Below are positions 1 to 10,469 of a stretch of 64,000 bases of DNA, piece by piece. A model generated the notes under the pieces. It made no database searches. It had not been told where the DNA came from and saw only the letters and a list, made by a program, of their open reading frames with translations. Source of the DNA: Streptomyces sp. ISL-87 (GTDB lineage: Bacteria; Actinomycetota; Actinomycetes; Streptomycetales; Streptomycetaceae); contig NZ_JAGGOY010000046.1 of NCBI RefSeq assembly GCF_018614095.1, positions 179 through 64,178 on the forward strand, given 5' to 3'. A program made the translations under genes and the position numbers. The number at the start of each line of letters is the position of its first letter. Positions within the stretch are counted from its first letter, which is position 1.

Positions 1-28
1 ACGCCGGACGGGCTGGGGGTGCCAGGGG

Positions 29-1093
29 TCACAGGGCGGTGCTCAGGGATGGGCGTTGGGGGGAAATGGCGAATTCCGTCATGCCTGTGGTGAAGGAGAC
101 CTCCGGGTGCCAGCCCAGGTCGGTGCGGAGGCGGTGGGAGTCGGCGGTGATGTGGCGGACGTCGCCCAGGCGGAATTCGCCCGTCACGACCGGGGGCGGG
201 CCGCCGTGGGCAACGGACAGGGCGGTGGCCATCTCGCCGACCGTGTGGGGGTCGCCGCTGCCCGTGTTGTACGGCGTGCACGTGCCGGGCGGGAGGGTGG
301 GCAGGGCCTCCAGGGCGACGATGTTGGCCTGCGCCACATCCCGGACGTGGACGAAGTCCCGCCGCTGCCCCCCGTCCTCGAAGACCCGCGGGGCCTCGTC
401 CCGGGCCAGCGCGGAGCGGAAGAAAGACGCCACCCCCGCGTACGGGGTGTCCCGCGGCATCCCCGGCCCGTACACGTTGTGGTAGCGCAGCGACACCGCC
501 CGGCCGTCCACGCACCGCGCCCACGAAGCCGTCAGATGTTCCTGCGTCAGCTTCGTCGTCGCGTACACGTTGCGCGGATCCGCCGGGGCGTCCTCCGCCA
601 CCAGACCCGGCGTCAGTTCCGAGCCGCAGAAGGGGCAGTGAGGTTCGAACCGGCCCACTGACAGGTCGTCAACGCGCCTCGGGCCCGGGCGGACCACCCC
701 GTGGCGCAGGCATTCGTACCGCCCCTCCCCGTAGACGACCATCGAGCCGGCCAGCACCATCCCGCGTACCCCGGTCCCGGCCATGGCGGCGAGCAGCACC
801 GCTGTGCCGAGGTCGTTGACGCCGACGTATTCCGGTGCGTCGGCGAAGTCCTTGCCGAGTCCCACCATCGCGGCCTGGTGGCAGACCGCGTCCACCCCGC
901 GCAGGGCGGCCCGTACGGACTCGGCGTCCCGTACGTCCGCCCGTACGAAGCCGGGGTCCGGAGGTCCGGGTGGACCGGGGTGGGCCGACGGGAGCAGGGC
1001 GTCCAGGACGACCGGGTCGTGCCCGCGCCGACGCAGTGCCGTGACGATGTGCGAGCCGATGAACCCGGCTCCTCCGGTGACGAGTACGCGCAT
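29..1093 (-). CDS. NAD-dependent epimerase/dehydratase (extended SDR)
   Basis: A 354-residue extended short-chain dehydrogenase, likely acting on a nucleotide sugar in the cytosol. The N-terminus carries the dinucleotide-binding motif GGAGFIGSH right after the start, and the catalytic YATTK (YxxxK) lies near residue 180. An unusual cysteine pair, CPFCGSEL, sits just before it and looks like a small zinc-knuckle insertion. An in-frame start 27 codons upstream is possible, but the Met beginning MRVLVTGG fits the family start. The DUF805 gene is divergent across a 334-bp gap. The substrate cannot be read from sequence. Confidence 0.85.
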   Translation of the reverse strand: MRVLVTGGAGFIGSHIVTALRRRGHDPVVLDALLPSAHPGPPGPPDPGFVRADVRDAESVRAALRGVDAVCHQAAMVGLGKDFADAPEYVGVNDLGTAVLLAAMAGTGVRGMVLAGSMVVYGEGRYECLRHGVVRPGPRRVDDLSVGRFEPHCPFCGSELTPGLVAEDAPADPRNVYATTKLTQEHLTASWARCVDGRAVSLRYHNVYGPGMPRDTPYAGVASFFRSALARDEAPRVFEDGGQRRDFVHVRDVAQANIVALEALPTLPPGTCTPYNTGSGDPHTVGEMATALSVAHGGPPPVVTGEFRLGDVRHITADSHRLRTDLGWHPEVSFTTGMTEFAISPQRPSLSTAL

Positions 1094-1427
1094 ACCTCGG
1101 ACGGTACGGAGTACGGTGGGCTCCGTCGGGCTCCCGCGCCCGGACGTAAGGATTCCGTCATCCCGCTCGTCCACGCTTTCTCCCCGGGCTCCCCGATTTC
1201 TCCCCGCCTCACCACCTGGGCACCGCGAGCGTCACCCAGCGTTCACCCCCTCGTCTCTCTGTGGTCCCAACTGGCGTCCATTACCGACGTTTTTACGCCA
1301 TCAAACCTCGGAAAGTGCCCCTATTGGCGTCTTGTGAACTGGCTTGACCGCGCAGTAAAGGGGGCATAAGTTCTGCCCCGGCTTGCTCCAGCAGGACGGG
1401 CCGACGAACCGTCCTCTGGGGGGACAC
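1094..1427. other. intergenic region between divergent epimerase and DUF805 genes
   Basis: About 330 bp with no supported gene. It must hold the promoters of the two divergent genes. It is less GC-rich near 1270-1340 than its surroundings. I could not assign a convincing -35/-10 pair. Confidence 0.4.
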
Positions 1428-1781
1428 ATGCACTACTACACCGATGTTCTGAAGAAGTACGTCGACTTCTCCGGCCGCGCCCGTCGGCAGGAGTACTGGA
1501 TGTTCTTCCTGTTCAACCTGGCGGCCCTGATCATCGTCGCCATCATCGACAGCGCGATCGGCACGTACCCGCTGCTCTACCTGATCTACGCCCTCGCCGT
1601 CTTCCTCCCGGGCCTCGGCGTCGGTGTCCGCCGGCTGCACGACACCGGCAAGTCGGGCTGGTGGCTGCTCATCAGCCTCGTGCCCCTGATCGGTGGCATC
1701 TGGCTGATCGTCCTGATGGCGACCGAGGGTCAGCCGCAGCCGAACCAGTACGGTGCGAACCCCAAGCAGGTCCACGCCTGA
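1428..1781 (+). CDS. DUF805 family membrane protein
   Basis: A 117-residue inner-membrane protein of the DUF805 family, function unknown. The N-terminus has the family signature FSGRARRQEYW, followed by about four hydrophobic segments and the conserved VRRLHDTGKSGWW motif between the second and third. The ATG at 1428 follows a G-rich ribosome site at 1417-1423 and removes 15 unlikely residues from the longest open frame. It is monocistronic, with a hairpin downstream. Confidence 0.88.
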   Translation: MHYYTDVLKKYVDFSGRARRQEYWMFFLFNLAALIIVAIIDSAIGTYPLLYLIYALAVFLPGLGVGVRRLHDTGKSGWWLLISLVPLIGGIWLIVLMATEGQPQPNQYGANPKQVHA

Positions 1782-1805
1782 GCAGGCCCGTACGCCTGAA
1801 CGCCT

Positions 1806-1845
1806 GAGCGCTGCCCCTGGCTGGAAACAGCCGGAGGCGGCGCTC
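1806..1845 (+). terminator. putative intrinsic terminator after DUF805 gene
   Basis: An imperfect hairpin: the outer arms GAGCGC and GCGCTC pair, and the inner arms GGCTG and CAGCC close a GAAA loop. There is no strong T-run, as is common in streptomycetes. Confidence 0.45.
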
Positions 1846-2006
1846 TCGCCGTTCCGGGCCGAAGGAAAAGGAAGGCGCCGACGCCAGGTGACGCGCGTCT
1901 CCCCGGGCTCGCGGCAGGGGGCTGTCCAGACCGGCCCGATCACGAGATATCTTGATGTCGAGCAATGTTGCAGACGAGAGACGCAGACTGTGGAGCGGAG
2001 CATCCG

Positions 2007-4229
<2,223 letters not shown>

Positions 4230-4254
4230 CGCCCGCAGGCAGTCCTACGTGTTC

Positions 4255-4287
4255 CGCCCCGGCCGGCATCTCGCCCGGCCGGGGCGG
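4255..4287 (+). terminator. terminator after icd
   Basis: A 13-bp perfect GC stem (arms 4255-4267 and 4275-4287) with a 7-base loop lies 25 bp after the icd stop. It probably also serves the convergent gene. Confidence 0.65.
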
Positions 4288-4364
4288 TCCCGTATCTGAC
4301 ACCCGCTCGCCGCCACGGAGGCTGCCGTGTCGCGGTGACGCGCCCCAGCTGCCCGGCCCCGGTG

Positions 4365-4838
4365 TCAGAGCCGGTGGACGCGCCCCTGGCCGACGGCCAG
4401 CGGGTGCCGCCCGGCGGCCAGGATCCGCAGCCCGGGCGCGCGGGCGAGCAGCGCGCGAAGCCACCCGAGCGCCTCGGGGCTGAGCCGGTCGGTGCCGTCC
4501 AGGACGAGCAGCATGTCCCGCTCGGCGAGCCACGAGGCGGCGTTCGCCGTCCCGCAGGGCAGGAAGGGCATCCCGGGTACGCGTCCCAGCGCGGCCACCA
4601 GCTCCCGCATGCCGGTGGTGTGCTCCGACTGCTCCGGTTGACCCGACCGCTCCAGCTGCTCCCACTGCTCCAGCTGCTCCAGGGCGACAACGGCCGCCCC
4701 GTCGAAGAAGTTGGACGAGAGCCGGAGCGAGATGTCCCGCACCAGCAGGCTCCGCGGCGCGCGGAAGCCGCAGGTCACGGTCAGAACCCGGCTCCGCCGG
4801 ACCGCGGTGAGCAGTCCGGACAGCTCGGTGGATGTCAT
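4365..4838 (-). CDS. degenerate ATPase-domain protein, possibly a LuxR/AfsR-type regulator remnant
   Basis: A 157-residue product resembling the start of the STAND/AAA ATPase domain of large LuxR- or AfsR-type regulators. It has a Walker-B-like LLVLDGTDRL near residue 112 and the following LRILAAGRHPLAVG, typical of that superfamily. The expected P-loop is replaced by CGFRAPRS, which lacks GKT, so ATP binding is doubtful. A Glu/Gln/Leu repeat around residues 53-64 comes from a short tandem DNA repeat. The frame stops soon after the motif, where the family normally continues for hundreds of residues. It may be a small paralogue or a decayed fragment. Confidence 0.45.
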   Translation of the reverse strand: MTSTELSGLLTAVRRSRVLTVTCGFRAPRSLLVRDISLRLSSNFFDGAAVVALEQLEQWEQLERSGQPEQSEHTTGMRELVAALGRVPGMPFLPCGTANAASWLAERDMLLVLDGTDRLSPEALGWLRALLARAPGLRILAAGRHPLAVGQGRVHRL

Positions 4839-5034
4839 CGGCAGCGTTCCCGCGCCGCCTGTTTCCCTCGTCGGCACGATGCCCCCCATTGCATGCGTGA
4901 CCAAGGGCGGCCAGAGGGTTCTTTCAAGCCGCGTGTCGACGATTATGCGTCAGTTCTGCCGGATGGCCAGGGGAATGTCGGATTCCGCCCGCTGGATCCC
5001 GATGGTGATCAATGCCCCGCCCGGGCGTCGCAGG

Positions 5035-7359
5035 TCAGGCCCAGGAGGTCCAGGAGGCCCGGTGCGGCGCCCGAGGCAAGGCCCCCGGCCGCCGGCCCGC
5101 CCCTGGCCGCGCACCATCCGCCCGCCGATCTGCGTGGTGCCGCTTCAGGTCCTCCTCCCGGTAGCGCCGCGTCTCCTCGTGCCAGGTGGCGATCGCGGCC
5201 ATCCACAGCTTCAGCTCCTCCGCGTACCGGTCCAGCGCCGCACGGGCCGCCGCGTCCAGCCCGTAGTCCTCGTACATGACGGGGAACTCCCTCTCCAGCA
5301 CATGCTCGAACTGCCTCATCCGCGAGGTCATCAGGTCGTTCACGATCCGGAGCGCGGTCGGGTAGTCACAGCCGAAGAAGGTCTCCGTGACGACGAGCAT
5401 GTTGTGCAGCTCGCCCTCGTACTCCACCTCCTTCTGGTACGAGTACACGTCGTTCATCAGCGCCGAGCAGTCGAAGGCGGCCGCCTCCAGGGACTGCACC
5501 GCGGCGCTGTCGTACACCTGCGGCGGGACCACGTCCAGGTGGGCCATCCGGCCGAGGGAGATGGTCATCGGCGAGCCGAAGGTCACCCGCCGCATCTCCA
5601 GGTAGTCCACCGGGTCCGGCACCCGGTTCGCGGCCTGGTTCTCCAGCTCCCAGAGCCAGCTGTCCAGCACCCGCTCCACCGCCGTCCGGAACATCCGCCG
5701 CTGGAGCGCGGACATCGGAGCGGCCGTGCGCCGCCACAGGTCGGCGAGCCCCCGCTCCATGGCGTTCACCGGAGCCGAAGCCGACGGCCCCGGCCCTGGC
5801 CCTGGCCCTGGCCCCGGCCCCAGGTCCAGCGGCATGAAGGAGCGCAGCCGCGCTGTCTGCACGGCGGCCCCGGCCAGATCGCGGACGGTGCCGAACCGCA
5901 GGGGGTAGAGGTCGTCGGCATACGTGCCCCAGCTCAGCCAGCACGCGCTGATGTCCAGGGCCTCCGCCGAGGCCTTCGGGTCGATGCCGGCCGAGCAGTG
6001 CGCGAAGTCGTACCCGACGGCCTTGTCCTCCCACCACATGCCCTCGTCGAGCATCCCCATCCGCCGGTTCCAGTCGATCAAGCGCTCGCGGGCGCCCTCC
6101 AGATGGGGGTTGAGCGGCGCCGTGTACGGCAGGTAGAACTCCGGGATCACCGACGGCCCCACCGCGCGCCGGGTGTGGCCGTGCTGCCGGGCGCGCCGGT
6201 CCCCGCCGGTGATGCCGAGCAGTGCCCGGATGTTGGCGGACGAGGTGCCCAGCCCCGAGGGACCCGGCAGCCACTGCGGCATGCCCTGCCCGTCGCGGCC
6301 CGCCCGCTTGTTCATGTAGCGGCTGGAGCGCATGTGCCACTCGTGGCCGCCGGACTGCCAGTCCTGCAGCCCGCGGGCGTAGGCGAGCACCGCCATCACC
6401 TGGGCCGGGTCCAGGCCCGCCCGGGCGATCAGCGGGGGCAACTCGGCGAAGAAGGTGTGCTCGAACTGCTGGAGGCGCGAGGTGAGGAGATGGTTCAGCT
6501 GGTCGGCCGCCTCCTGGGTGGTGCACCCGAAGAACTTCTCCAGCACCAGGACCCCGTTGCTGAGTTCACCCTCCTTCCCGACCTCGCGCTCGTACGAGAA
6601 CAGGTCGTTGCGGAAATGCACGGAGTCGGCGAAGCAGTCGCGCAGCACGCGCAGCGGCCGTTCGGCGGCGACCGCGGCGGGCACCTCGGCGCCCACCGCG
6701 TGCTCGATGAGACTGGCCGACCAGGGCGCGCCGCCGACCTTGCGGCGCTGTTCCACGTACTCGACCGGATTGGAGACGCGGCCGATGGTGATGTTGTCGA
6801 GCTCCCACAGCGACTCCATCAGGAGATTGCGGGTGCTGAGGGAGAACCGGGCGGTCCAGTCCGCCGAATGCCCGGGGACGGTACGGGTCCACAGGTCCGC
6901 GAGCCCCGCCTCCACCGGGTTCGTCGGCTCCGGCATCACGGCGGCCAGGCCGTCGGCGGGTGCGGCCTCGGGCATGAACAGGGCGAGCCGTTCGAGGGCC
7001 TCCCGCCCGGCGGTACGGTTCCCGGAGCGTTTGAAGACCTCCAGGAACCAGTCGTCGAAGAAGAACACCCACACGTACCAGTCGGTGACGAGCGAGAGCA
7101 TCGGCCCGTCGCACTCCGGGTGGGTGTAGGCGCACAACAGGGCGTAGTCGTGCGCCTCCAGGTCGGCGAGGTCCCATACGCCGGAGCCCTCCAGCATCCC
7201 CAGGGCGCCGGCCCAGGCGCGGGCGTGCGCCCGGGCCTCGTCCAGATGCGGGTTGAGACGGGCGGGGTGCGGAACGTAGAACTCGGGCAGTTCAAAGGGT
7301 TGTTGGTGTTCGCGTTGTTGCTGTTGTAGCTGCTGCTGCGTCGTGCGTTCGGCGCTCAC
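5035..7359 (-). CDS. geosmin-synthase-like two-domain terpene cyclase
   Basis: A 774-residue bifunctional-type class I terpene cyclase. Both halves resemble geosmin (germacradienol) synthase, which cyclises farnesyl diphosphate and then fragments and recyclises the product. The N-domain has the metal motif DDWFLE, where geosmin synthases usually have DDHFLE, and an intact NSE triad NDLFSYERE. The C-domain begins near VIPEFYLPYTAPLNPHLEG, has DDLYP and a second NSE triad NDVYSYQKE. Unusual additions are a Gln-rich N-terminus of about 17 residues and a Gly-Pro repeat in the C-domain. GTG 7359 follows GGAG and lies 13 bp after the encapsulin stop, so the two are probably co-transcribed. The product could be geosmin or a related sesquiterpenoid. 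Confidence 0.85.
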   Translation of the reverse strand: MSAERTTQQQLQQQQREHQQPFELPEFYVPHPARLNPHLDEARAHARAWAGALGMLEGSGVWDLADLEAHDYALLCAYTHPECDGPMLSLVTDWYVWVFFFDDWFLEVFKRSGNRTAGREALERLALFMPEAAPADGLAAVMPEPTNPVEAGLADLWTRTVPGHSADWTARFSLSTRNLLMESLWELDNITIGRVSNPVEYVEQRRKVGGAPWSASLIEHAVGAEVPAAVAAERPLRVLRDCFADSVHFRNDLFSYEREVGKEGELSNGVLVLEKFFGCTTQEAADQLNHLLTSRLQQFEHTFFAELPPLIARAGLDPAQVMAVLAYARGLQDWQSGGHEWHMRSSRYMNKRAGRDGQGMPQWLPGPSGLGTSSANIRALLGITGGDRRARQHGHTRRAVGPSVIPEFYLPYTAPLNPHLEGARERLIDWNRRMGMLDEGMWWEDKAVGYDFAHCSAGIDPKASAEALDISACWLSWGTYADDLYPLRFGTVRDLAGAAVQTARLRSFMPLDLGPGPGPGPGPGPSASAPVNAMERGLADLWRRTAAPMSALQRRMFRTAVERVLDSWLWELENQAANRVPDPVDYLEMRRVTFGSPMTISLGRMAHLDVVPPQVYDSAAVQSLEAAAFDCSALMNDVYSYQKEVEYEGELHNMLVVTETFFGCDYPTALRIVNDLMTSRMRQFEHVLEREFPVMYEDYGLDAAARAALDRYAEELKLWMAAIATWHEETRRYREEDLKRHHADRRADGARPGAGRRPGALPRAPHRASWTSWA

Positions 7360-7372
7360 TCTCCGGCCGCCC

Positions 7373-8785
7373 TCAGTCGTCGAAACGCGAGATCTCAACG
7401 TTCTCCAGCACCCCGACGGCGTCGGGGACCAGGATCGCCGCCGAGTAGTAGGCGGTGACGAGGTAGGAGATGATCGCCTGCTCGTTGATGTGCATGAACC
7501 GGACGGACAGGCCCGGCTGGTACTCGTCCGGCAGGCCGATCTGGTGCAGCCCGATGACACCCTCGTTGTCCTCGCCGGTGCGCAGCACCAGGATCGAGCT
7601 GGTGCGCTCCTTCGTCACCGGGATCTTGTTGCAGGGCAGCAACGGGACCCCGCGCCAGGAGGGCACCTTGTGCCCGTGGAAGTCGACACTGTCCGGATAC
7701 AGGCCGCGCCGGCTGCACTCGCGGCCGAAGGCGGCGATGGTGCGCGGGTGGGCGAGGAAGTACTGGGATCCGCGGCGCCGGCTGAGGAGTTCGTCCATGT
7801 CGTCGGGGGTGGGCGGGCCGGTGCGGGCGTAGATCCGTTGTTCGTAGTCGGCGTTGTGCAGCAGCCCGAACTCGGGATTGTTGATCAGCTCGCTCTCCTG
7901 GCGTTCCTTCAAGGCCTCGACAGTCAGGCGGAGTTGCTGTTCGGACTGGTTCATCGGCTGGTTGTAGAGGTCGGCGACTCGGGAGTGCACGCGCAGCACG
8001 GTCTGGGCGACGCTGAGTTCGTACTCGCGCGGGCTCAGGTCGTAGTCGACGTAGGTGCCCGGCAGGAGCGGCTCGCCGACGTGGCCGGAGGACAGGTCCA
8101 CGGCCTCGCTTCCCTTGCGGCCGACGCGTTCGGCCTCCAGGTATGCCTCGGCGTGCCGGCGCAGGGCGGGCGAGGCGTTGAGGGAGGCGTCCCAGTCGCC
8201 TCGGTTGTAGGTCATCGTCACCACATCGGTCAGGGCCCGGGCGGTGAACTCCCAGCGGGAGTCGGGAAGGGGATGGTGGCCGAAGTGGTCGCCGTCGCTG
8301 AGAACGTCGAGGCTGCCGTCGTCCCCGTACGCGTTGCGGCTGAGGCGCTCGATGCGGCCGTGGGCGATCAGGTAGATCTTGTCGACGGGTTCGCCCTGGC
8401 GGACGATGACATCGCCCTTGCGAAACTCCTCCTTGACGAACCGGTCGGCGATCGACTTCACCACGTCGTCGTCGGGGAAGTGCCGGAGCATGCCGAGCTC
8501 GCGCAACATCGGCGGGATGACGCGGAGTTCGGAGCCGGTCTTGACGAAGCTGATGCGTCCGTCGCCGAGGGTGTAGCTCACGGTGCGGTTGACGCGGTAC
8601 GTGCCGCCGCCGGTCTGTACCCAGGGGAGGATCTTCAGCAGCCAGCGCGAGCTGATGCCCTGCATCTGAGGAGCGGATTTGGTCGTGGTCGCCAGATTCC
8701 GGGCGGCCTCGGTACTGAGGCTCTGGCGGGCGCTGGTGTTCGGGTCCGTGGTGGCGCTCTCTTCGGTGGTCGGGTCGACGGGCAT
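7373..8785 (-). CDS. Family 2B encapsulin shell protein with cNMP-binding domain (EshA-type)
   Basis: A 470-residue EshA-like protein. After an N-terminal arm with TTKSAPQMQGISSRWLL comes a cyclic-nucleotide-binding-type beta roll at about residues 80-200 (RKGDVIVRQGEPVDKIYLIAHGRIE). The C-terminal half is the conserved HK97-fold shell domain, with YDLSPREYELSVAQTVLR and a closing AYYSAAILVPDAVGVLENVEIS. Family 2B encapsulins assemble into icosahedral shells and are genetically linked to terpene cyclases; the cyclase gene here is 13 bp downstream. ATG 8785 has a GGGAG site and avoids a 43-residue non-conserved extension. Ligand binding is inferred from the fold only. Confidence 0.88.
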   Translation of the reverse strand: MPVDPTTEESATTDPNTSARQSLSTEAARNLATTTKSAPQMQGISSRWLLKILPWVQTGGGTYRVNRTVSYTLGDGRISFVKTGSELRVIPPMLRELGMLRHFPDDDVVKSIADRFVKEEFRKGDVIVRQGEPVDKIYLIAHGRIERLSRNAYGDDGSLDVLSDGDHFGHHPLPDSRWEFTARALTDVVTMTYNRGDWDASLNASPALRRHAEAYLEAERVGRKGSEAVDLSSGHVGEPLLPGTYVDYDLSPREYELSVAQTVLRVHSRVADLYNQPMNQSEQQLRLTVEALKERQESELINNPEFGLLHNADYEQRIYARTGPPTPDDMDELLSRRRGSQYFLAHPRTIAAFGRECSRRGLYPDSVDFHGHKVPSWRGVPLLPCNKIPVTKERTSSILVLRTGEDNEGVIGLHQIGLPDEYQPGLSVRFMHINEQAIISYLVTAYYSAAILVPDAVGVLENVEISRFDD

Positions 8786-9025
8786 GAAGGTCTCCCTTTC
8801 GAGTGGGGGTCGCGTACGGGGGTGACCGGAAGGGGCGATACCGCTCCCGAGTGATCTGCTGTGCTCCCACACGCCACGAACACAGGGTGTGACCGCGTAC
8901 CACCGTGTGCACACGTCTTAGTTAGGGGCAGGGCGGCCTCACCCGGTACATCCGTCCCGGCCCCACCCTGTTGAATGTCCAACCGTGTTGAAGCGCTGGA
9001 CACCTGTACGAGCTGGGTGGTTCTG

Positions 9026-10366
9026 ATGGCCAAGCGTGAACCCAATGGACAACTCCGCACCCTCCTCGCCCACGCCCGCTGGAGCGGCCAGGACTTCGCA
9101 CGCGCCGTCAACGGCGTGGCCGCCGAAACCGGCCTCACCCTCCGTTACGACCGGACCTCCGTCTCACACTGGCTCGCGGGCACCCGGCCGCCGGCCCATG
9201 TCGTCGCCCTCGCCGCCGAGGCGCTGAGCAGGCGGACCGGGCGGCGCGTCAGCGCCGCCGACACCGGGCTCTCCCGGCCCGCCGGCACCCGGACGCGGGA
9301 CCGCCCCGGCGGGGAACCGCCGGGCGCGGACGCCCTCACGGCGGCCTCGCTGGCCGGGGTCCGGCCCGACTGCGGGACGGGGCTGCTCGGCGAGATCCCC
9401 GTCTACTCCTCCGCCTGGCGGCCGCCGCAGGGCCCGCCGGCGCCGTCCCCCGAACAGCCGGCCGGCGACCGGATCGGCCTCGACCACGTACAGGCCGCGG
9501 AGGCTGTGCTGCCGGTCTTCCGCAACGCCGACATGATGTTCGGCAGCGGCCACGCCCGCCCGGCCCTGACCGCCTACCTCACCACCACTGTGGCCCCCTG
9601 GCTGCGTGCCGCCGCCCTGCCGGCGGTACGCCACCGGCTGCTCGGATGCACCGCGCGGCTCGCCTACACGGCCGGCTTCCTGTGCTTCGACAGCAACGAG
9701 CAGGGGGTGGCCCAGGCCTACTACAGGGCCGCGCTGCGGCTGGGCCGGGAGGCGGGAGACCCGCAGTGCTACGCGCCCGTACTGCGGGGCATGAGCGTGC
9801 AGGCGCACTACCTCGGCCACCGCAAGCAGGCCCTGGAACTGGCCGAGGCGGCGGCCCGCGAGGCGCCCCGGCTCCCCGACGGGCAGGCGGCGTTCGTCAC
9901 CGGACAGCTGGCGGTCGCCGAGGCGGCCTGCGGCGATCGCCGTGCCGCGGTCGCTCATCTGGCGTGTGCGGAACGGCTGTTGGAGCGTTCGGCCGGGCAG
10001 TCGGCGCCCATCGGCGACTACCACCGGGCCGCTCTGGCCCATCAGCAGGCGGAGGCGCTGGCCGCGCTCGGGGACACGAAGGGCGCCATCGTGGCGCTCG
10101 CCGCCTCGCTGCGGCACCGGCCGCCCGCCGAGCGGCGGGCCCGCGCGATCACCGCGGCGCGGCTCGCCGAACTCCATCTGAAGCAGGGCCATCTGGAGCG
10201 CGCCTGTGTCGCCTGGCACGAACTCCTCGATGTCATACCGCAGTTGGATTCGGCGCGCGTGAACGACGCGCTGCGGCGGATGCGGGGCCGGTTACGGCCG
10301 GTGCGGGCGAGCGGCGTGGTGCGGCCGCTGCTGGAACGGGCCGACGCGTCCGCCGACGCGTCCTGA
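9026..10366 (+). CDS. HTH/TPR regulatory protein (NsdA-like)
   Basis: A 446-residue cytosolic regulator with an N-terminal helix-turn-helix-like segment. The segment reads LRTLLAHARWSGQDFARAVN followed by TSVSHWLAGTRPP at about residues 35-60, a layout seen in XRE-type proteins of actinomycetes. After a Pro-rich linker, the C-terminal 250 residues are Ala/Leu-rich helical repeats of TPR type (RLGREAGDPQCYAPVLRGMS, ALAALGDTKGAIVALAAS). NsdA-like proteins with this architecture affect development and secondary metabolism. The gene lies between the two encapsulin-cyclase pairs, divergent from one and upstream of the other, so local control is plausible but inferred. ATG 9026 follows a purine-rich site. 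Confidence 0.75.
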   Translation: MAKREPNGQLRTLLAHARWSGQDFARAVNGVAAETGLTLRYDRTSVSHWLAGTRPPAHVVALAAEALSRRTGRRVSAADTGLSRPAGTRTRDRPGGEPPGADALTAASLAGVRPDCGTGLLGEIPVYSSAWRPPQGPPAPSPEQPAGDRIGLDHVQAAEAVLPVFRNADMMFGSGHARPALTAYLTTTVAPWLRAAALPAVRHRLLGCTARLAYTAGFLCFDSNEQGVAQAYYRAALRLGREAGDPQCYAPVLRGMSVQAHYLGHRKQALELAEAAAREAPRLPDGQAAFVTGQLAVAEAACGDRRAAVAHLACAERLLERSAGQSAPIGDYHRAALAHQQAEALAALGDTKGAIVALAASLRHRPPAERRARAITAARLAELHLKQGHLERACVAWHELLDVIPQLDSARVNDALRRMRGRLRPVRASGVVRPLLERADASADAS

Positions 10367-10469
10367 TGGGTCGAACATCCGTACAGAGGTTCAACTCGCG
10401 GGGATTTTCAACACGGGCGGTGCCGCTGTGCGTACCGGTGCGCCGATCCCGCGTCGCACAGTTCATGCC

